64,000 nucleotides of DNA from Pasteurella sp049941595. GTDB lineage: Bacteria > Pseudomonadota > Gammaproteobacteria > Enterobacterales > Pasteurellaceae. The translations under genes were made by a program, and so were the position numbers. Below are positions 1-7,966 of this stretch, piece by piece. The notes under the pieces are model-generated. The model made no database searches. It was not told where the DNA came from and saw nothing but the letters and a program-made list of their open reading frames with translations. Numbering within the stretch: position 1 is the stretch's first letter; each line of letters opens with the position of its first letter. The stretch is taken from NCBI GenBank assembly GCA_049941595.1, contig JBNFNA010000004.1, positions 186,001 through 250,000 of the forward strand, given 5' to 3'.

Positions 1-1190
1 CATTTAACCTTGAGCGTATGTTCCAAGCCTGTGAAGTATTGCCTGTCAATGTGGGCTTTTTAGGGAAAGGCAACTGTTCAACGCTAGAGCCATTAAGAGA
101 ACAAGTACGTGCGGGTGTGTTAGGTTTAAAAATCCACGAAGACTGGGGCGCAACTCACGCAACCATTGATGCTGCATTAAAAGTGGCAGATGAAATGGAC
201 ATTCAAGTCGCTATTCATACTGACACATTAAATGAATGTGGCTTTTTAGAAGATACAATGAAATCGATTGATGGTCGTGTGATCCATACTTTCCATACAG
301 AGGGTGCAGGTGGTGGCCACGCGCCGGATATTATTCAAGCTGCGATGTATTCAAACGTGTTACCAGCTTCAACCAACCCAACTCGCCCATTTACGGTGAA
401 TACCATTGATGAGCATTTGGATATGTTGATGGTGTGCCACCATTTAGATAAACGCGTGCCTGAAGATGTGGCATTTGCGGATAGCCGTATTCGCCCAGAA
501 ACCATTGCAGCAGAAGATATTCTGCACGATATTGGTGTGTTCTCAATTATGAGTTCAGACTCACAAGCAATGGGACGTGTAGGCGAAGTAGTTACTCGTA
601 CTTGGCAGACAGCTGATAAAATGAAAGGTCAACGTGGTGAGTTAGCTGCCCCAAATGGCAGCGAAGGTAATGACAACTTCCGTATTAAACGTTACATTGC
701 AAAATACACCATTAACCCAGCGATTGCGCACGGTATTGCAGAACACGTTGGTTCATTAGAAGTGGGTAAACTTGCCGATATCGTACTTTGGAAACCGATG
801 TTCTTTGGTGTGAAACCTGAATTTGTGATGAAAAAAGGCTTTATCAGCTATGCGAAAATGGGTGACCCGAATGCGTCGATCCCAACACCACAGCCGATTT
901 TGTATCGTCCAATGTACGGTGCACAAGCGAAAGCAAACTGTGAAAGTGCGGTCTATTTTGTCTCGCAAGCGGCAGTCGATGCGAATATCAAAGCCCAATA
1001 CGGCATTGAAAAAGACACTATTGCAGTAAAAGGTTGTCGTGATGTGAGCAAAAAAGACTTAGTTCACAATAGCGAAACCCCAGAAATTACGGTTGATCCG
1101 GAACGTTATGAGGTGCGAGTTGACGGTGAGTTGATCACTTGTGAACCCGCTGAAAAAGTGTCTTTAGCACAACGTTATTTCTTGTTCTAA
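1..1190 (+). CDS. ureC: Urease alpha subunit UreC, 5' end outside window
   Basis: Catalytic subunit of cytoplasmic nickel urease, which hydrolyses urea to ammonia and carbon dioxide. The reading frame is open from base 3, so the gene enters from the left edge; about 395 codons are visible of the roughly 570 usual, so the N-terminal third is missing. Active-site signatures are present: LKIHEDWGAT (carbamylated lysine that bridges the two nickels), HTDTLNE, HTFHTEGAGGGHAPD (nickel and substrate histidines), the MVCHHLD catalytic-flap histidine and the SSDSQAMGRVGE aspartate. The accessory genes ureE, F, G and H follow on the same strand, as in the Haemophilus ureABCEFGH operon; ureA and ureB presumably lie just to the left. 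The ATG at base 18 is internal, not the start. Confidence 0.97.
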   Translation, partial: FNLERMFQACEVLPVNVGFLGKGNCSTLEPLREQVRAGVLGLKIHEDWGATHATIDAALKVADEMDIQVAIHTDTLNECGFLEDTMKSIDGRVIHTFHTEGAGGGHAPDIIQAAMYSNVLPASTNPTRPFTVNTIDEHLDMLMVCHHLDKRVPEDVAFADSRIRPETIAAEDILHDIGVFSIMSSDSQAMGRVGEVVTRTWQTADKMKGQRGELAAPNGSEGNDNFRIKRYIAKYTINPAIAHGIAEHVGSLEVGKLADIVLWKPMFFGVKPEFVMKKGFISYAKMGDPNASIPTPQPILYRPMYGAQAKANCESAVYFVSQAAVDANIKAQYGIEKDTIAVKGCRDVSKKDLVHNSETPEITVDPERYEVRVDGELITCEPAEKVSLAQRYFLF

Positions 1191-1201
1191 GGGAAAAGAG
1201 G

Positions 1202-1226
1202 TTGCCTCATCAAAATGGTGAGGCAA
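1202..1226 (+). other. Intercistronic hairpin ureC-ureE
   Basis: TTGCCTCA and TGAGGCAA form a perfect 8-bp stem with a 9-base loop directly after ureC. No T-run follows, so it is not a clear intrinsic terminator. It could protect the 3' end of the ureC message or mark a processing point separating abundant structural-subunit RNA from accessory-gene RNA. The role is inferred. Confidence 0.5.
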
Positions 1227-1263
1227 ATACCTTGTTAATAACCGTGATGAGATAAAATTAAGA

Positions 1264-1833
1264 ATGAAAATACTGAATCCAATCCTTCCAATTATGGAAG
1301 AAATTTTAGGTAATTTGACCGCACTTCGTGAGGCCGGAAAAATTACAAATCAAAAAATTGAATATGTGCCATTACATTGGTATGAAAGCGAACGAAATAT
1401 TTTGCGTAAGCCGACACAATCAGGGCGTGAAGTTGCCTTTCGTTTATTAAAAGAAGGGCAACGTTTAAAACACGATGACGTGGTTTTTATTAGCGATGAT
1501 TTAGTGATCGCAATTGAAATTTTACCAAGTGAAGTGATTGTACTTTCTCCAAAAACCTTGCCTGAAATGGCGCGTGCTTGTTATGAAATTGGTAATAAAC
1601 ATTCACCACTCTTTTTAGATGGTGATGAAGTCACATTGCCTTACGACAAACCGATGTTCGAATGGCTACAAGCTGCGGGTTTTGAACCACAGAAAGCTGA
1701 ACGCCGTTTAAGTCAAGCTTTGCGAGCAAACTCGGCACAAGGTCACGGCCATTCTCACGGGCATAGCCACTCGCATAGCCACGATCATCACGGTTATCAC
1801 CACCACGGAGATGGAAATTGGCACAAACATTAG
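1264..1833 (+). CDS. ureE: Urease accessory protein UreE, nickel chaperone
   Basis: UreE delivers nickel to the UreF-UreG-UreH complex during urease maturation. The 189-residue product has the usual UreE peptide-binding and metal-binding domains and ends in a histidine-rich tail from about residue 160 (repeated HGHSH and HDHHGYHHH patterns), typical of nickel-storing UreE proteins. It follows ureC by about 70 bases and its last 16 bases overlap the proposed TTG start of ureF, suggesting translational coupling. An uptake signal lies inside the gene at 1318. Confidence 0.96.
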   Translation: MKILNPILPIMEEILGNLTALREAGKITNQKIEYVPLHWYESERNILRKPTQSGREVAFRLLKEGQRLKHDDVVFISDDLVIAIEILPSEVIVLSPKTLPEMARACYEIGNKHSPLFLDGDEVTLPYDKPMFEWLQAAGFEPQKAERRLSQALRANSAQGHGHSHGHSHSHSHDHHGYHHHGDGNWHKH

Positions 1834-2528
1834 ACTTTTCTCGTATGGCACAGCTTGGTGCATTGTTGCATTTAGTTGATCCCACTTTGCCAATCGGAGG
1901 GTTTAACCATTCTAATGGCTTAGAAACCTTTGTTCAGCAAGGGAAAGTCAATAGTAAAGCTAGTCTTGAAGAATATATGCGCACACAGCTGTTACAGAAC
2001 TGGATTTATAACGACGGTGCTTATTTATCCTTAGCCTTTGATGCAATGGAAAATAACGATTTCGCACGCTTGGTTGAGCTTGATCAAGAGCTTGCAGCCA
2101 CAAAAATTGCCCGAGAAAGCCGCGAGGGAAGTTATAAATTAGGCGTACGTTTGTTGAAGATTTTTATTCGCTATGAAAATCATCCGTTATTGAATGAGTT
2201 TCAACAAGCGATTAGTACACAGCAAGCCAAAGGTTTTTTCCCTGTGATTTTTGCGATGGTGGCAAAAGCAATGCAATTAGAGAAAGCCGAAACGCTTTAT
2301 GCGTTCTATTACAATGCTGCGGTGGGTTCCGTGACAAATGGTGTGAAATTGATTCCACTTAGCCAAATGGATGGGCAGGATATTTTATTTGAGTTACGCC
2401 AACCTATCGCAAGTGCGGTCGAAAAAAGTTTAAATCCTGATCTTGAATGGCTAGGGGCAGCAACATTGGCGAATGATATTCGAGCAATGCAGCACGAACA
2501 ACTTTATACAAGATTGTATATGTCTTAA
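1818..2528 (+). CDS. ureF: Urease accessory protein UreF
   Basis: UreF binds UreH on apo-urease and recruits the UreG GTPase for nickel insertion. The 236-residue length is normal for the family and LPIGGFNHSNGLE near the N-terminus is the UreF signature region. I place the start at TTG 1818 because GGAG at 1807-1810 lies 7 bases ahead of it; the next in-frame ATG (1845) has no visible ribosome site and would remove nine residues. The start overlaps the ureE end in another frame. An uptake signal lies inside at 2411. Confidence 0.95.
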   Translation: MAQTLDFSRMAQLGALLHLVDPTLPIGGFNHSNGLETFVQQGKVNSKASLEEYMRTQLLQNWIYNDGAYLSLAFDAMENNDFARLVELDQELAATKIARESREGSYKLGVRLLKIFIRYENHPLLNEFQQAISTQQAKGFFPVIFAMVAKAMQLEKAETLYAFYYNAAVGSVTNGVKLIPLSQMDGQDILFELRQPIASAVEKSLNPDLEWLGAATLANDIRAMQHEQLYTRLYMS

Positions 2529-2531
2529 AAC

Positions 2532-2582
2532 GAGTAACATTACTCAATTAATTATCTGGCTAGGCATTTTTTGCTTAGTCAA
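2532..2582 (+). other. Two small hairpins in the ureF-ureG gap
   Basis: The gap holds a 6-bp perfect inverted repeat, GAGTAA-CA-TTACTC (2532-2545). A second hairpin, about 2560-2582, pairs GGCTAGGCA with TGCTTAGTC using two G-T pairs across a loop of Ts. Neither is followed by a T-run. They may affect RNA stability within the operon; no function is shown by sequence alone. Confidence 0.35.
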
Positions 2583-2597
2583 ACGAAAGGAAAATAA

Positions 2598-3233
2598 ATG
2601 CGTAAATACATTAAAATTGGTGTCGCAGGCCCAGTAGGTGCAGGTAAAACAGCTTTACTTGAACGCTTAACTCGTGAAATTGCCGATAAATATAGTGTGG
2701 CAGTGATCACAAATGATATTTATACCCAAGAAGATGCAGAATTTTTAACGAAAAATAGTTTGCTTCCGTCTGAACGTATTATGGGGGTTGAAACAGGTGG
2801 GTGCCCACATACGGCAATTCGTGAAGATGCATCAATGAACTTGGAAGCGGTTGATGAAATGGTGGCTCGTTTCCCTGATGTTGAAATTGTATTCATTGAG
2901 TCAGGTGGTGATAATCTGTCAGCAACATTTAGCCCAGATTTAGCGGATGTGACGATTTTCGTGATTGATGTTGCACAAGGCGAAAAAATTCCACGTAAAG
3001 GTGGACCAGGTATCACACGTTCAGACTTATTAGTGATTAACAAAACCGACTTAGCGCCATTTGTTGGTGCTGATTTAGGTGTAATGGAGCGTGATGCCCG
3101 CCGTATGCGTAATGGTCAGCCGTTCATTTTCACTAACTTAATGAAGAAAGAAAACCTTGATGGTGTTATAGGTTGGATTGAAAAATATGCGTTATTAAAA
3201 AATGTTGAAGAACCAGCAGCACTGGTTCGATAA
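2598..3233 (+). CDS. ureG: Urease accessory GTPase UreG
   Basis: SIMIBI-class GTPase whose nickel-dependent dimerisation and GTP hydrolysis drive nickel insertion into urease. It has the P-loop GPVGAGKT at residues 11-18, the metal-binding CPH motif at 69-71, an ESGGDNL segment near residue 101, and the guanine-specificity motif NKTD near residue 149. Length, 211 residues, is typical. A strong ribosome site (AAAGGA) precedes the ATG. It follows ureF after two hairpins and is followed by a terminator-like hairpin before ureH. Confidence 0.97.
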   Translation: MRKYIKIGVAGPVGAGKTALLERLTREIADKYSVAVITNDIYTQEDAEFLTKNSLLPSERIMGVETGGCPHTAIREDASMNLEAVDEMVARFPDVEIVFIESGGDNLSATFSPDLADVTIFVIDVAQGEKIPRKGGPGITRSDLLVINKTDLAPFVGADLGVMERDARRMRNGQPFIFTNLMKKENLDGVIGWIEKYALLKNVEEPAALVR

Positions 3234-3240
3234 TTTCTCG

Positions 3241-3270
3241 GGCGAGCAGTATGTTCGCCTATTTTTTATT
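3241..3270 (+). terminator. Intrinsic-terminator-like hairpin between ureG and ureH
   Basis: GGCGAGCA (3241-3248) pairs with TGTTCGCC (3252-3259), 8 bp with one G-T pair and a 3-base loop, followed by TATTTTTTATT. This is a good Rho-independent terminator in the middle of the urease operon, immediately ahead of the last accessory gene, and would reduce ureH transcription. Confidence 0.7.
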
Positions 3271-3287
3271 GTGGAGCATTGCCTAAT

Positions 3288-4088
3288 ATGAACAGTAAAT
3301 TAATTCTTTCCACGAAGTTAACCGCTAATGGTAAAACACAGCTAAATGACTATTTCGTTTCCCCGCCTTTTAAATTGATGACCCTACCTGTTTATGACGA
3401 TCCTTGGCAAAATGGTTTGAATGCAATGCAAATGTCATCTTCACCGGGCTTGTTGGGGGGCGATCATTTAGATATCCAAATTTCTCTGGCTGAAAATACC
3501 GCACTTTCATTGAATACGCAGGCATTCACTCGGGTACAAGCGATGAGCGAGCAAGATTTTGCGGAGCAAATCACAAAAATTACACTTGCTAAAAATAGTC
3601 ATTTATTCTATTTGCCACATCCTTTAGTATTGCACAAGAATTCTGCACTGAAACAAAAAACACAGATTGAAGTAGGTGAAAATGCCGAGCTGATTTATGG
3701 TGAAATTGTGGCGATTGGACGAGTGTTAAATGGTGAGCGTTTTGAGTTCCGTCAATTTTCATCGCACTTAAAAATTACTTCAGAAAATAAATTGCTTGTT
3801 TCTGATTGCATACAATGGCTACCGGCAACGATGAACCTCACCGCATTGAGCCAAATGGAAGAATATTCACATCAAGGATCACTGATTTATTTAAACTTAG
3901 CTAAAGATGCCACTGAATTAAAACAGTTAATTTTAGAGATTCGTGACAACATTGGTGAGCCAGATAATATGCTTATTGGCATTTCTCAATTAAATGAAGG
4001 TGGTTTTATGTTGCGCGTTTTATCGCATCGTGCGGATATCATTCAACAATTATTTGACAAAATCGGTTTCAAATTGAAACAACATTAG
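3288..4088 (+). CDS. ureH: Urease accessory protein UreH (UreD)
   Basis: UreD/UreH scaffold that binds apo-urease directly and, with UreF and UreG, forms the nickel-insertion complex. The family region SSSPGLLGGDHLDIQISL near residue 50 and the segment LFYLPHPLVLHKNSAL are typical. I use ATG 3288, nine bases inside the longest frame, which would begin at TTG 3279; GTGGAG lies ahead of the ATG. The product is 266 residues, normal for the family. It is called ureH in Haemophilus and ureD in most other bacteria. It closes the operon and is separated from ureG by a terminator-like hairpin. Confidence 0.94.
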   Translation: MNSKLILSTKLTANGKTQLNDYFVSPPFKLMTLPVYDDPWQNGLNAMQMSSSPGLLGGDHLDIQISLAENTALSLNTQAFTRVQAMSEQDFAEQITKITLAKNSHLFYLPHPLVLHKNSALKQKTQIEVGENAELIYGEIVAIGRVLNGERFEFRQFSSHLKITSENKLLVSDCIQWLPATMNLTALSQMEEYSHQGSLIYLNLAKDATELKQLILEIRDNIGEPDNMLIGISQLNEGGFMLRVLSHRADIIQQLFDKIGFKLKQH

Positions 4089-4155
4089 GAAGTTTTGGCT
4101 GTATTCCGTTGAGAAAATTGAAAAATTTTCAACAAAATGACCGCACTTAAAATGG

Positions 4156-4893
4156 ATGAATACTATGTGGAAAGTCACTTTCTGCCAGCAAGCAGGGACG
4201 CAGAAAAAACGTAATCAAGATGCACTTTTTAATGGTGAACGTGTTTATCAATATGTATTAAAAAAGTCAGAAACAATTGAAGTCGAAAAGGAAAATTTGA
4301 TTATCGGCATTTCTGACGGTGTGTCTAATAGCCCTCGACCTGACCTTGCAAGCCGTTATTTTATGGAAAAATTGCAAGCTTGTAACCATCTCAATTCCCA
4401 ATGGCTAAGAGCCACACATCAGCAATTTTGTGAAGAACATAGCCAATACGTTTTCGGCTCAAGCTGTACCTTTGTCGCCGCTCAACTCTCCCCCAACGGA
4501 CAATGTTTGATTATGAATGTGGGCGATAGCCGAGCTTATCGTATTACAGCGCAAGGCGAGTGGATTCAACTCAGCTATGATCATATTTTACTGAACGAAC
4601 TCAACCCATATCAAACAACAGAATACGCCGCAATGTATTACGGCTTATCAGATGCACTTATCGCAGACCACGAAGAAACGGATTTCCGTATTTTCACCGA
4701 GCAATATCAATTACAAAAAGGGGATTCTCTTTTACTGTGTTCGGACGGATTAACTGACGACATCCCCGAACAAATCAGACACGCTATTTGGTATAAATTC
4801 GACAAAATAGAAGAAAAACTCACCGCACTTAGACAATATACCAAACGCCTAAAAAGACGAGATGATTTTTCGGTGGTGTTATTAACAATATAA
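4156..4893 (+). CDS. PP2C-family serine/threonine protein phosphatase
   Basis: A compact, apparently complete PPM/PP2C metal-dependent phosphatase of 245 residues with all catalytic motifs: KKRNQDA near residue 20, ISDGVSN near 52, VGDSRAY near 120, LCSDGLTDD near 195 and the final RRDDFSVVLL. No membrane segment or signal peptide, so cytoplasmic. ATG 4165, three codons in, is an alternative start; neither has a strong ribosome site and an uptake signal lies just upstream. Such phosphatases usually reverse a Ser/Thr kinase and often sit beside one, but no kinase is seen here. The same-strand neighbours are a 28-codon frame with a good ribosome site and, after a terminator and an opposite-strand nucleotidase, a tandem AAA ATPase. 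Substrate unknown. Confidence 0.9.
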   Translation: MNTMWKVTFCQQAGTQKKRNQDALFNGERVYQYVLKKSETIEVEKENLIIGISDGVSNSPRPDLASRYFMEKLQACNHLNSQWLRATHQQFCEEHSQYVFGSSCTFVAAQLSPNGQCLIMNVGDSRAYRITAQGEWIQLSYDHILLNELNPYQTTEYAAMYYGLSDALIADHEETDFRIFTEQYQLQKGDSLLLCSDGLTDDIPEQIRHAIWYKFDKIEEKLTALRQYTKRLKRRDDFSVVLLTI

Positions 4894-4907
4894 ATGAAGA
4901 GGAATTA

Positions 4908-4994
4908 ATGGAAAATACAGCACAGCAACCTGAGAGCTACTTGACAAATAAAGGTAAGCTAAAACTAAAAAGTCTATATACCTATTTAAGATGA
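4908..4994 (+). CDS. 28-codon reading frame, possible gene remnant
   Basis: An ATG at 4908 follows the PP2C stop by 14 bases behind a strong AGAGGAATT ribosome site. The frame begins MENTAQQPES and stops after 28 codons; the product ends in a basic segment, KLKLKSLYTYLR. The ribosome site is better than that of the phosphatase itself. This could be a genuine small protein or the 5' stub of a deleted downstream gene, such as the kinase partner usually seen beside such phosphatases. No family recognised. An intrinsic terminator lies about 60 bases downstream. Confidence 0.4.
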   Translation: MENTAQQPESYLTNKGKLKLKSLYTYLR

Positions 4995-5052
4995 ATATCG
5001 TGCTTTTTACAGCAAAGTAGGTGAGATAAGGCAGAAACTTCTGTTAACTTCC

Positions 5053-5080
5053 CCCGCTTTTAAAAAGAGCGGGTCTTTTT
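5053..5080 (+). terminator. Intrinsic terminator after the PP2C unit
   Basis: CCCGCT (5053-5058) pairs with AGCGGG (5068-5073), extended inward by T-A pairs, followed by TCTTTTT. It ends the plus-strand PP2C transcript before the convergent nucleotidase gene. Confidence 0.75.
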
Positions 5081-5141
5081 ATCTTCATTTTTTATTTTTT
5101 TCCAGATATTTTTTAATTTAACCAATGTTAATCACTCGTGC

Positions 5142-5621
5142 TTATTTATTCATCGCATTTGCGTGAGTGAGTAATACCTCAGTGACTACCTGCCAATCTG
5201 GATATTGTTCAGAACCAAAATGAATGTGTTCGCCTTCAAATTTATCTACACCATTTGCAGTGCGATCATCAATAATATAGTCACCTTTATTCAGATTTTT
5301 ATGGTGAGTCAAAATCAGTCTTTTATATAACAAACTGTCTTTTTCTTTACCAAAATAATGCTGAATCCAATTTAATTTATCGCTCCACGCTGTAGAATTT
5401 CCCCAAGGCGAAGTGGAAAGAATATAAATGTCATAATATTTATCCAAAATATATAAACTTCGAATGGCATTTTCCATTGGTTTCATTAATGAAAAAATAT
5501 TCGGCACCTCATCAAGTCTGCCTTGATATTTGATTTGTATTTCTTGCGGTAATTGGTCGATTCCAGATTGAAAATCAACTAACACATTATCCATATCAAT
5601 ATATAAAAGTGGTTTGTTCAT
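5142..5621 (-). CDS. HAD-superfamily 5' nucleotidase (NT5C-like)
   Basis: A 159-residue cytoplasmic HAD phosphatase of the 5'(3')-deoxyribonucleotidase (NT5C) type. Motif I is YIDMDNVLVDF near residue 10 (nucleophile and acid aspartates), motif II LSTSPW near 70, then a lysine in LTHHKNL and motif IV DYIIDDRTANG near 120. The family removes phosphate from pyrimidine deoxynucleotides; the actual substrate here is not known. It lies alone on the minus strand between the PP2C and AAA genes, convergent with the former and divergent from the latter, so it shares a roughly 140-base promoter region with the AAA gene that contains a perfect palindrome. A good AAGGAAAAGA ribosome site precedes the ATG. 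Confidence 0.85.
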   Translation of the reverse strand: MNKPLLYIDMDNVLVDFQSGIDQLPQEIQIKYQGRLDEVPNIFSLMKPMENAIRSLYILDKYYDIYILSTSPWGNSTAWSDKLNWIQHYFGKEKDSLLYKRLILTHHKNLNKGDYIIDDRTANGVDKFEGEHIHFGSEQYPDWQVVTEVLLTHANAMNK

Positions 5622-5699
5622 CGTCTTTTCCTTGTTTATTTATTTGATGTGATTACTGTAAAAGTTATTCATATAAAAATAAATGCCCGATCTTTCGTA

Positions 5700-5718
5700 T
5701 GCGACATAAATTGTCGCA
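5700..5718. promoter_or_regulatory. Perfect palindromic operator-like site, TGCGACA-N5-TGTCGCA
   Basis: TGCGACA (5700-5706), spacer TAAAT, TGTCGCA (5712-5718). The 7-5-7 inverted repeat is perfect and, extended, also keeps an A/T flank on each side. It lies 45 bases ahead of the AAA ATPase ATG and about 80 bases ahead of the divergent nucleotidase start. Its symmetry and position suggest a dimeric repressor or activator site; the regulator is not in this window. Confidence 0.6.
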
Positions 5719-5762
5719 ATTATTTCTAAAATAGCGTGGTAGATCAGGATAGGAGAATTTTT

Positions 5763-7862
5763 ATGTGTGAAATTAAATTAAATAAACCAACGGTTTCACT
5801 TTATACAGAAAAATTAATTTTAAAAATCTTATTTGAACATAATCAAATTAATAAATTGATCAGAAGAAATGATTATTATTCTGATGATGTAGCACATTGT
5901 TTGGGCTTACCCGAAGATGATGTGCTATTGGATAAATTAGAGAATGAAAGTAATGGTCATTCAAGAGCACTATTTAGAATAACTGCAACACAATTACTGA
6001 AAAAAAGATATAAAGAAATTAAAACATCAGAGTGTGTTATTCCTGAAAATTTGCAAATCGCCTATGAAAATTTGAGTAAAATTCAGCAATATTTAGATTT
6101 AACCGAAGAAGAGTTAGCAATACTACAATTATCAATGCATATCCGGGCAGAAAATGAATTGGAATCTACGTTAGATCTTTTAGGTAACATGGATTTGAAT
6201 AGTTCTTGTTGTACGCTTGCCACACTACTTGAATTACCCAAACATAACGTGATAAGGGCGGTCAATAAATCAAATAAATTAAGAAGTTATGGATTAATTG
6301 AGAGTAGCCATCGTTCAAACTATGCTGATGTTGATGATCATATTATTTGGGGAAATACCCTTGATTTAGATGAGTTTCTTTTGTTTGAATTGAATGAAGA
6401 TTCCTTATTAACTAAATCGCTAAAAGTTGCTCCCTCTTCTTTGCTTACGTTAGCACATTTTGATCATATCGCTGATATGCGAAAAACATTGCTAGATTAT
6501 CTGCAAACTGTGATTCATAGCCAGAAAAAAGGGGCGAATATTTTACTTTATGGTTTACCTGGAACGGGGAAAACCGAGTTGGCGGTGTTGTTAGCAGAAA
6601 CATTACATCTTCCTTGCTATTTTTTGCATTATGAAGACAGTGATGGCGATGTGATTGATGGTGAAAGACGTTTAAACCGTTGTCATTTAGCGCAAACTTT
6701 GCTGAAGGGGCGAAACTCATTGGTGGTTTTTGATGAGATTGAAGATATTTTTGCAAGTGGATTTTTTGAACGTTCTGTTGCACAAAAACATAAAGCCTGG
6801 GTAAACCACTTTTTAGAAAATAACACCACACCGATGATTTGGATTTCTAATGCTGTGAATGGCATTGACCCTGCTTATTTACGTCGTTTTGATTTAATTT
6901 TTGAAATGCCAAATCTACCGACAAGTTATCGTGAAAATTTAATTCGTGAGCAAGCAGGGCAGTACTTGTCGGAAGAATATATTCGTTATTTTTCTGAAAT
7001 TCCGAATGTCTCCCCCGCTGTATTAACACGTGGTATTGAAGTGGTAAGCAGACTAAAACAGCAAGATCAAAGTCTTAATGTTTCTGAAAAACTACTAGCG
7101 ATTTTGAATCAAACATTGCAAGCTCAAGGTTATAAAAAAGCTTTTCCGTTAGTGATACAAAAATTAAATTACTCATTGGATTACGTCGTTTGTAATCAAA
7201 ATATTCAGAAAATTACAGCGGGCTTACAAAAAACGAAACAAGGACGAATTTGTTGTTATGGACCGCCGGGAACAGGAAAAACCGCGTGGGCAGAATGGCT
7301 AGCTAAAGAATTAGATATGCGGTTATTGTTATGTCAGGGTTCTGATTTATTAAGTAAATATGTCGGTGAAACCGAGCAAAACATTGCGGCTGCTTTTGAG
7401 CGAGCGAAAAATGAAAATATGTTGTTAGTGTTAGATGAAGTTGACACATTTTTATTTGCTCGTGAATCGGGGCAACACAGCTGGCAACATAGTCAAGTGA
7501 ATGAAATGCTCACGCAAATTGAACGATTTGAAGGGTTAATGGTAGTTTCAACTAACTTAATGGATGGGCTCGATCCCGCTGCTTTACGACGTTTTGACTT
7601 AAAATTGCATTTTGATTATTTACGCCCAGAGCAAATGGCGAAGCTCGCCACACAGCAAGCAGAAAAGTTAGGTTTAGTCGAGCTCACACAACAAGATTTA
7701 GAGCAAATCCAGAAATTAAATGTGCTCACTTTAGGTGATTTTAGCGCAGTTGCTCGCCGTCATCGTTTCTGCCCCTTTGAAACCACACAAGATTGGATCC
7801 AAGCTTTAACCGAAGAATGTGTGATTAAACAAGGTAAACCAACTCGCACAATTGGATTCTAA
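5763..7862 (+). CDS. Tandem AAA+ ATPase, Cdc48/SpoVK-like
   Basis: A 699-residue protein with two AAA+ modules after a roughly 230-residue helical N-terminal region. Module 1: Walker A GLPGTGKTE near 263, Walker B SLVVFDEIED near 320, arginine motif YLRRFDLIFEMP near 373. Module 2: Walker A GPPGTGKTAW near 499, a pore-loop-like KYVGETEQN near 535, Walker B LLVLDEVD near 555, and ALRRFDLKLHF near 608. Both modules keep the nucleotide-binding and hydrolysis acids, so a hexameric unfoldase or remodeller is likely. I chose ATG 5763 because GGAG lies seven to eight bases before it; a GTG at 5736 has no such site. No uptake signal occurs inside. Substrate unknown; the nearby PP2C and nucleotidase hint at a signalling or stress role. 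Confidence 0.88.
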   Translation: MCEIKLNKPTVSLYTEKLILKILFEHNQINKLIRRNDYYSDDVAHCLGLPEDDVLLDKLENESNGHSRALFRITATQLLKKRYKEIKTSECVIPENLQIAYENLSKIQQYLDLTEEELAILQLSMHIRAENELESTLDLLGNMDLNSSCCTLATLLELPKHNVIRAVNKSNKLRSYGLIESSHRSNYADVDDHIIWGNTLDLDEFLLFELNEDSLLTKSLKVAPSSLLTLAHFDHIADMRKTLLDYLQTVIHSQKKGANILLYGLPGTGKTELAVLLAETLHLPCYFLHYEDSDGDVIDGERRLNRCHLAQTLLKGRNSLVVFDEIEDIFASGFFERSVAQKHKAWVNHFLENNTTPMIWISNAVNGIDPAYLRRFDLIFEMPNLPTSYRENLIREQAGQYLSEEYIRYFSEIPNVSPAVLTRGIEVVSRLKQQDQSLNVSEKLLAILNQTLQAQGYKKAFPLVIQKLNYSLDYVVCNQNIQKITAGLQKTKQGRICCYGPPGTGKTAWAEWLAKELDMRLLLCQGSDLLSKYVGETEQNIAAAFERAKNENMLLVLDEVDTFLFARESGQHSWQHSQVNEMLTQIERFEGLMVVSTNLMDGLDPAALRRFDLKLHFDYLRPEQMAKLATQQAEKLGLVELTQQDLEQIQKLNVLTLGDFSAVARRHRFCPFETTQDWIQALTEECVIKQGKPTRTIGF

Positions 7863-7966
7863 GAAAAAATGACCGCACTTATTTAATGTACAATGATGCC
7901 TATTTTTATTAAAATTCACCCACTTTTAAATTGAGCGTGAATAACTTGTGTTTTTATAGGTATTTT

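Noticed and set aside
5142..5621. Toxin-antitoxin interpretation of the small nucleotidase
   Set aside because: Intact HAD phosphatase motifs and no small partner gene beside it.
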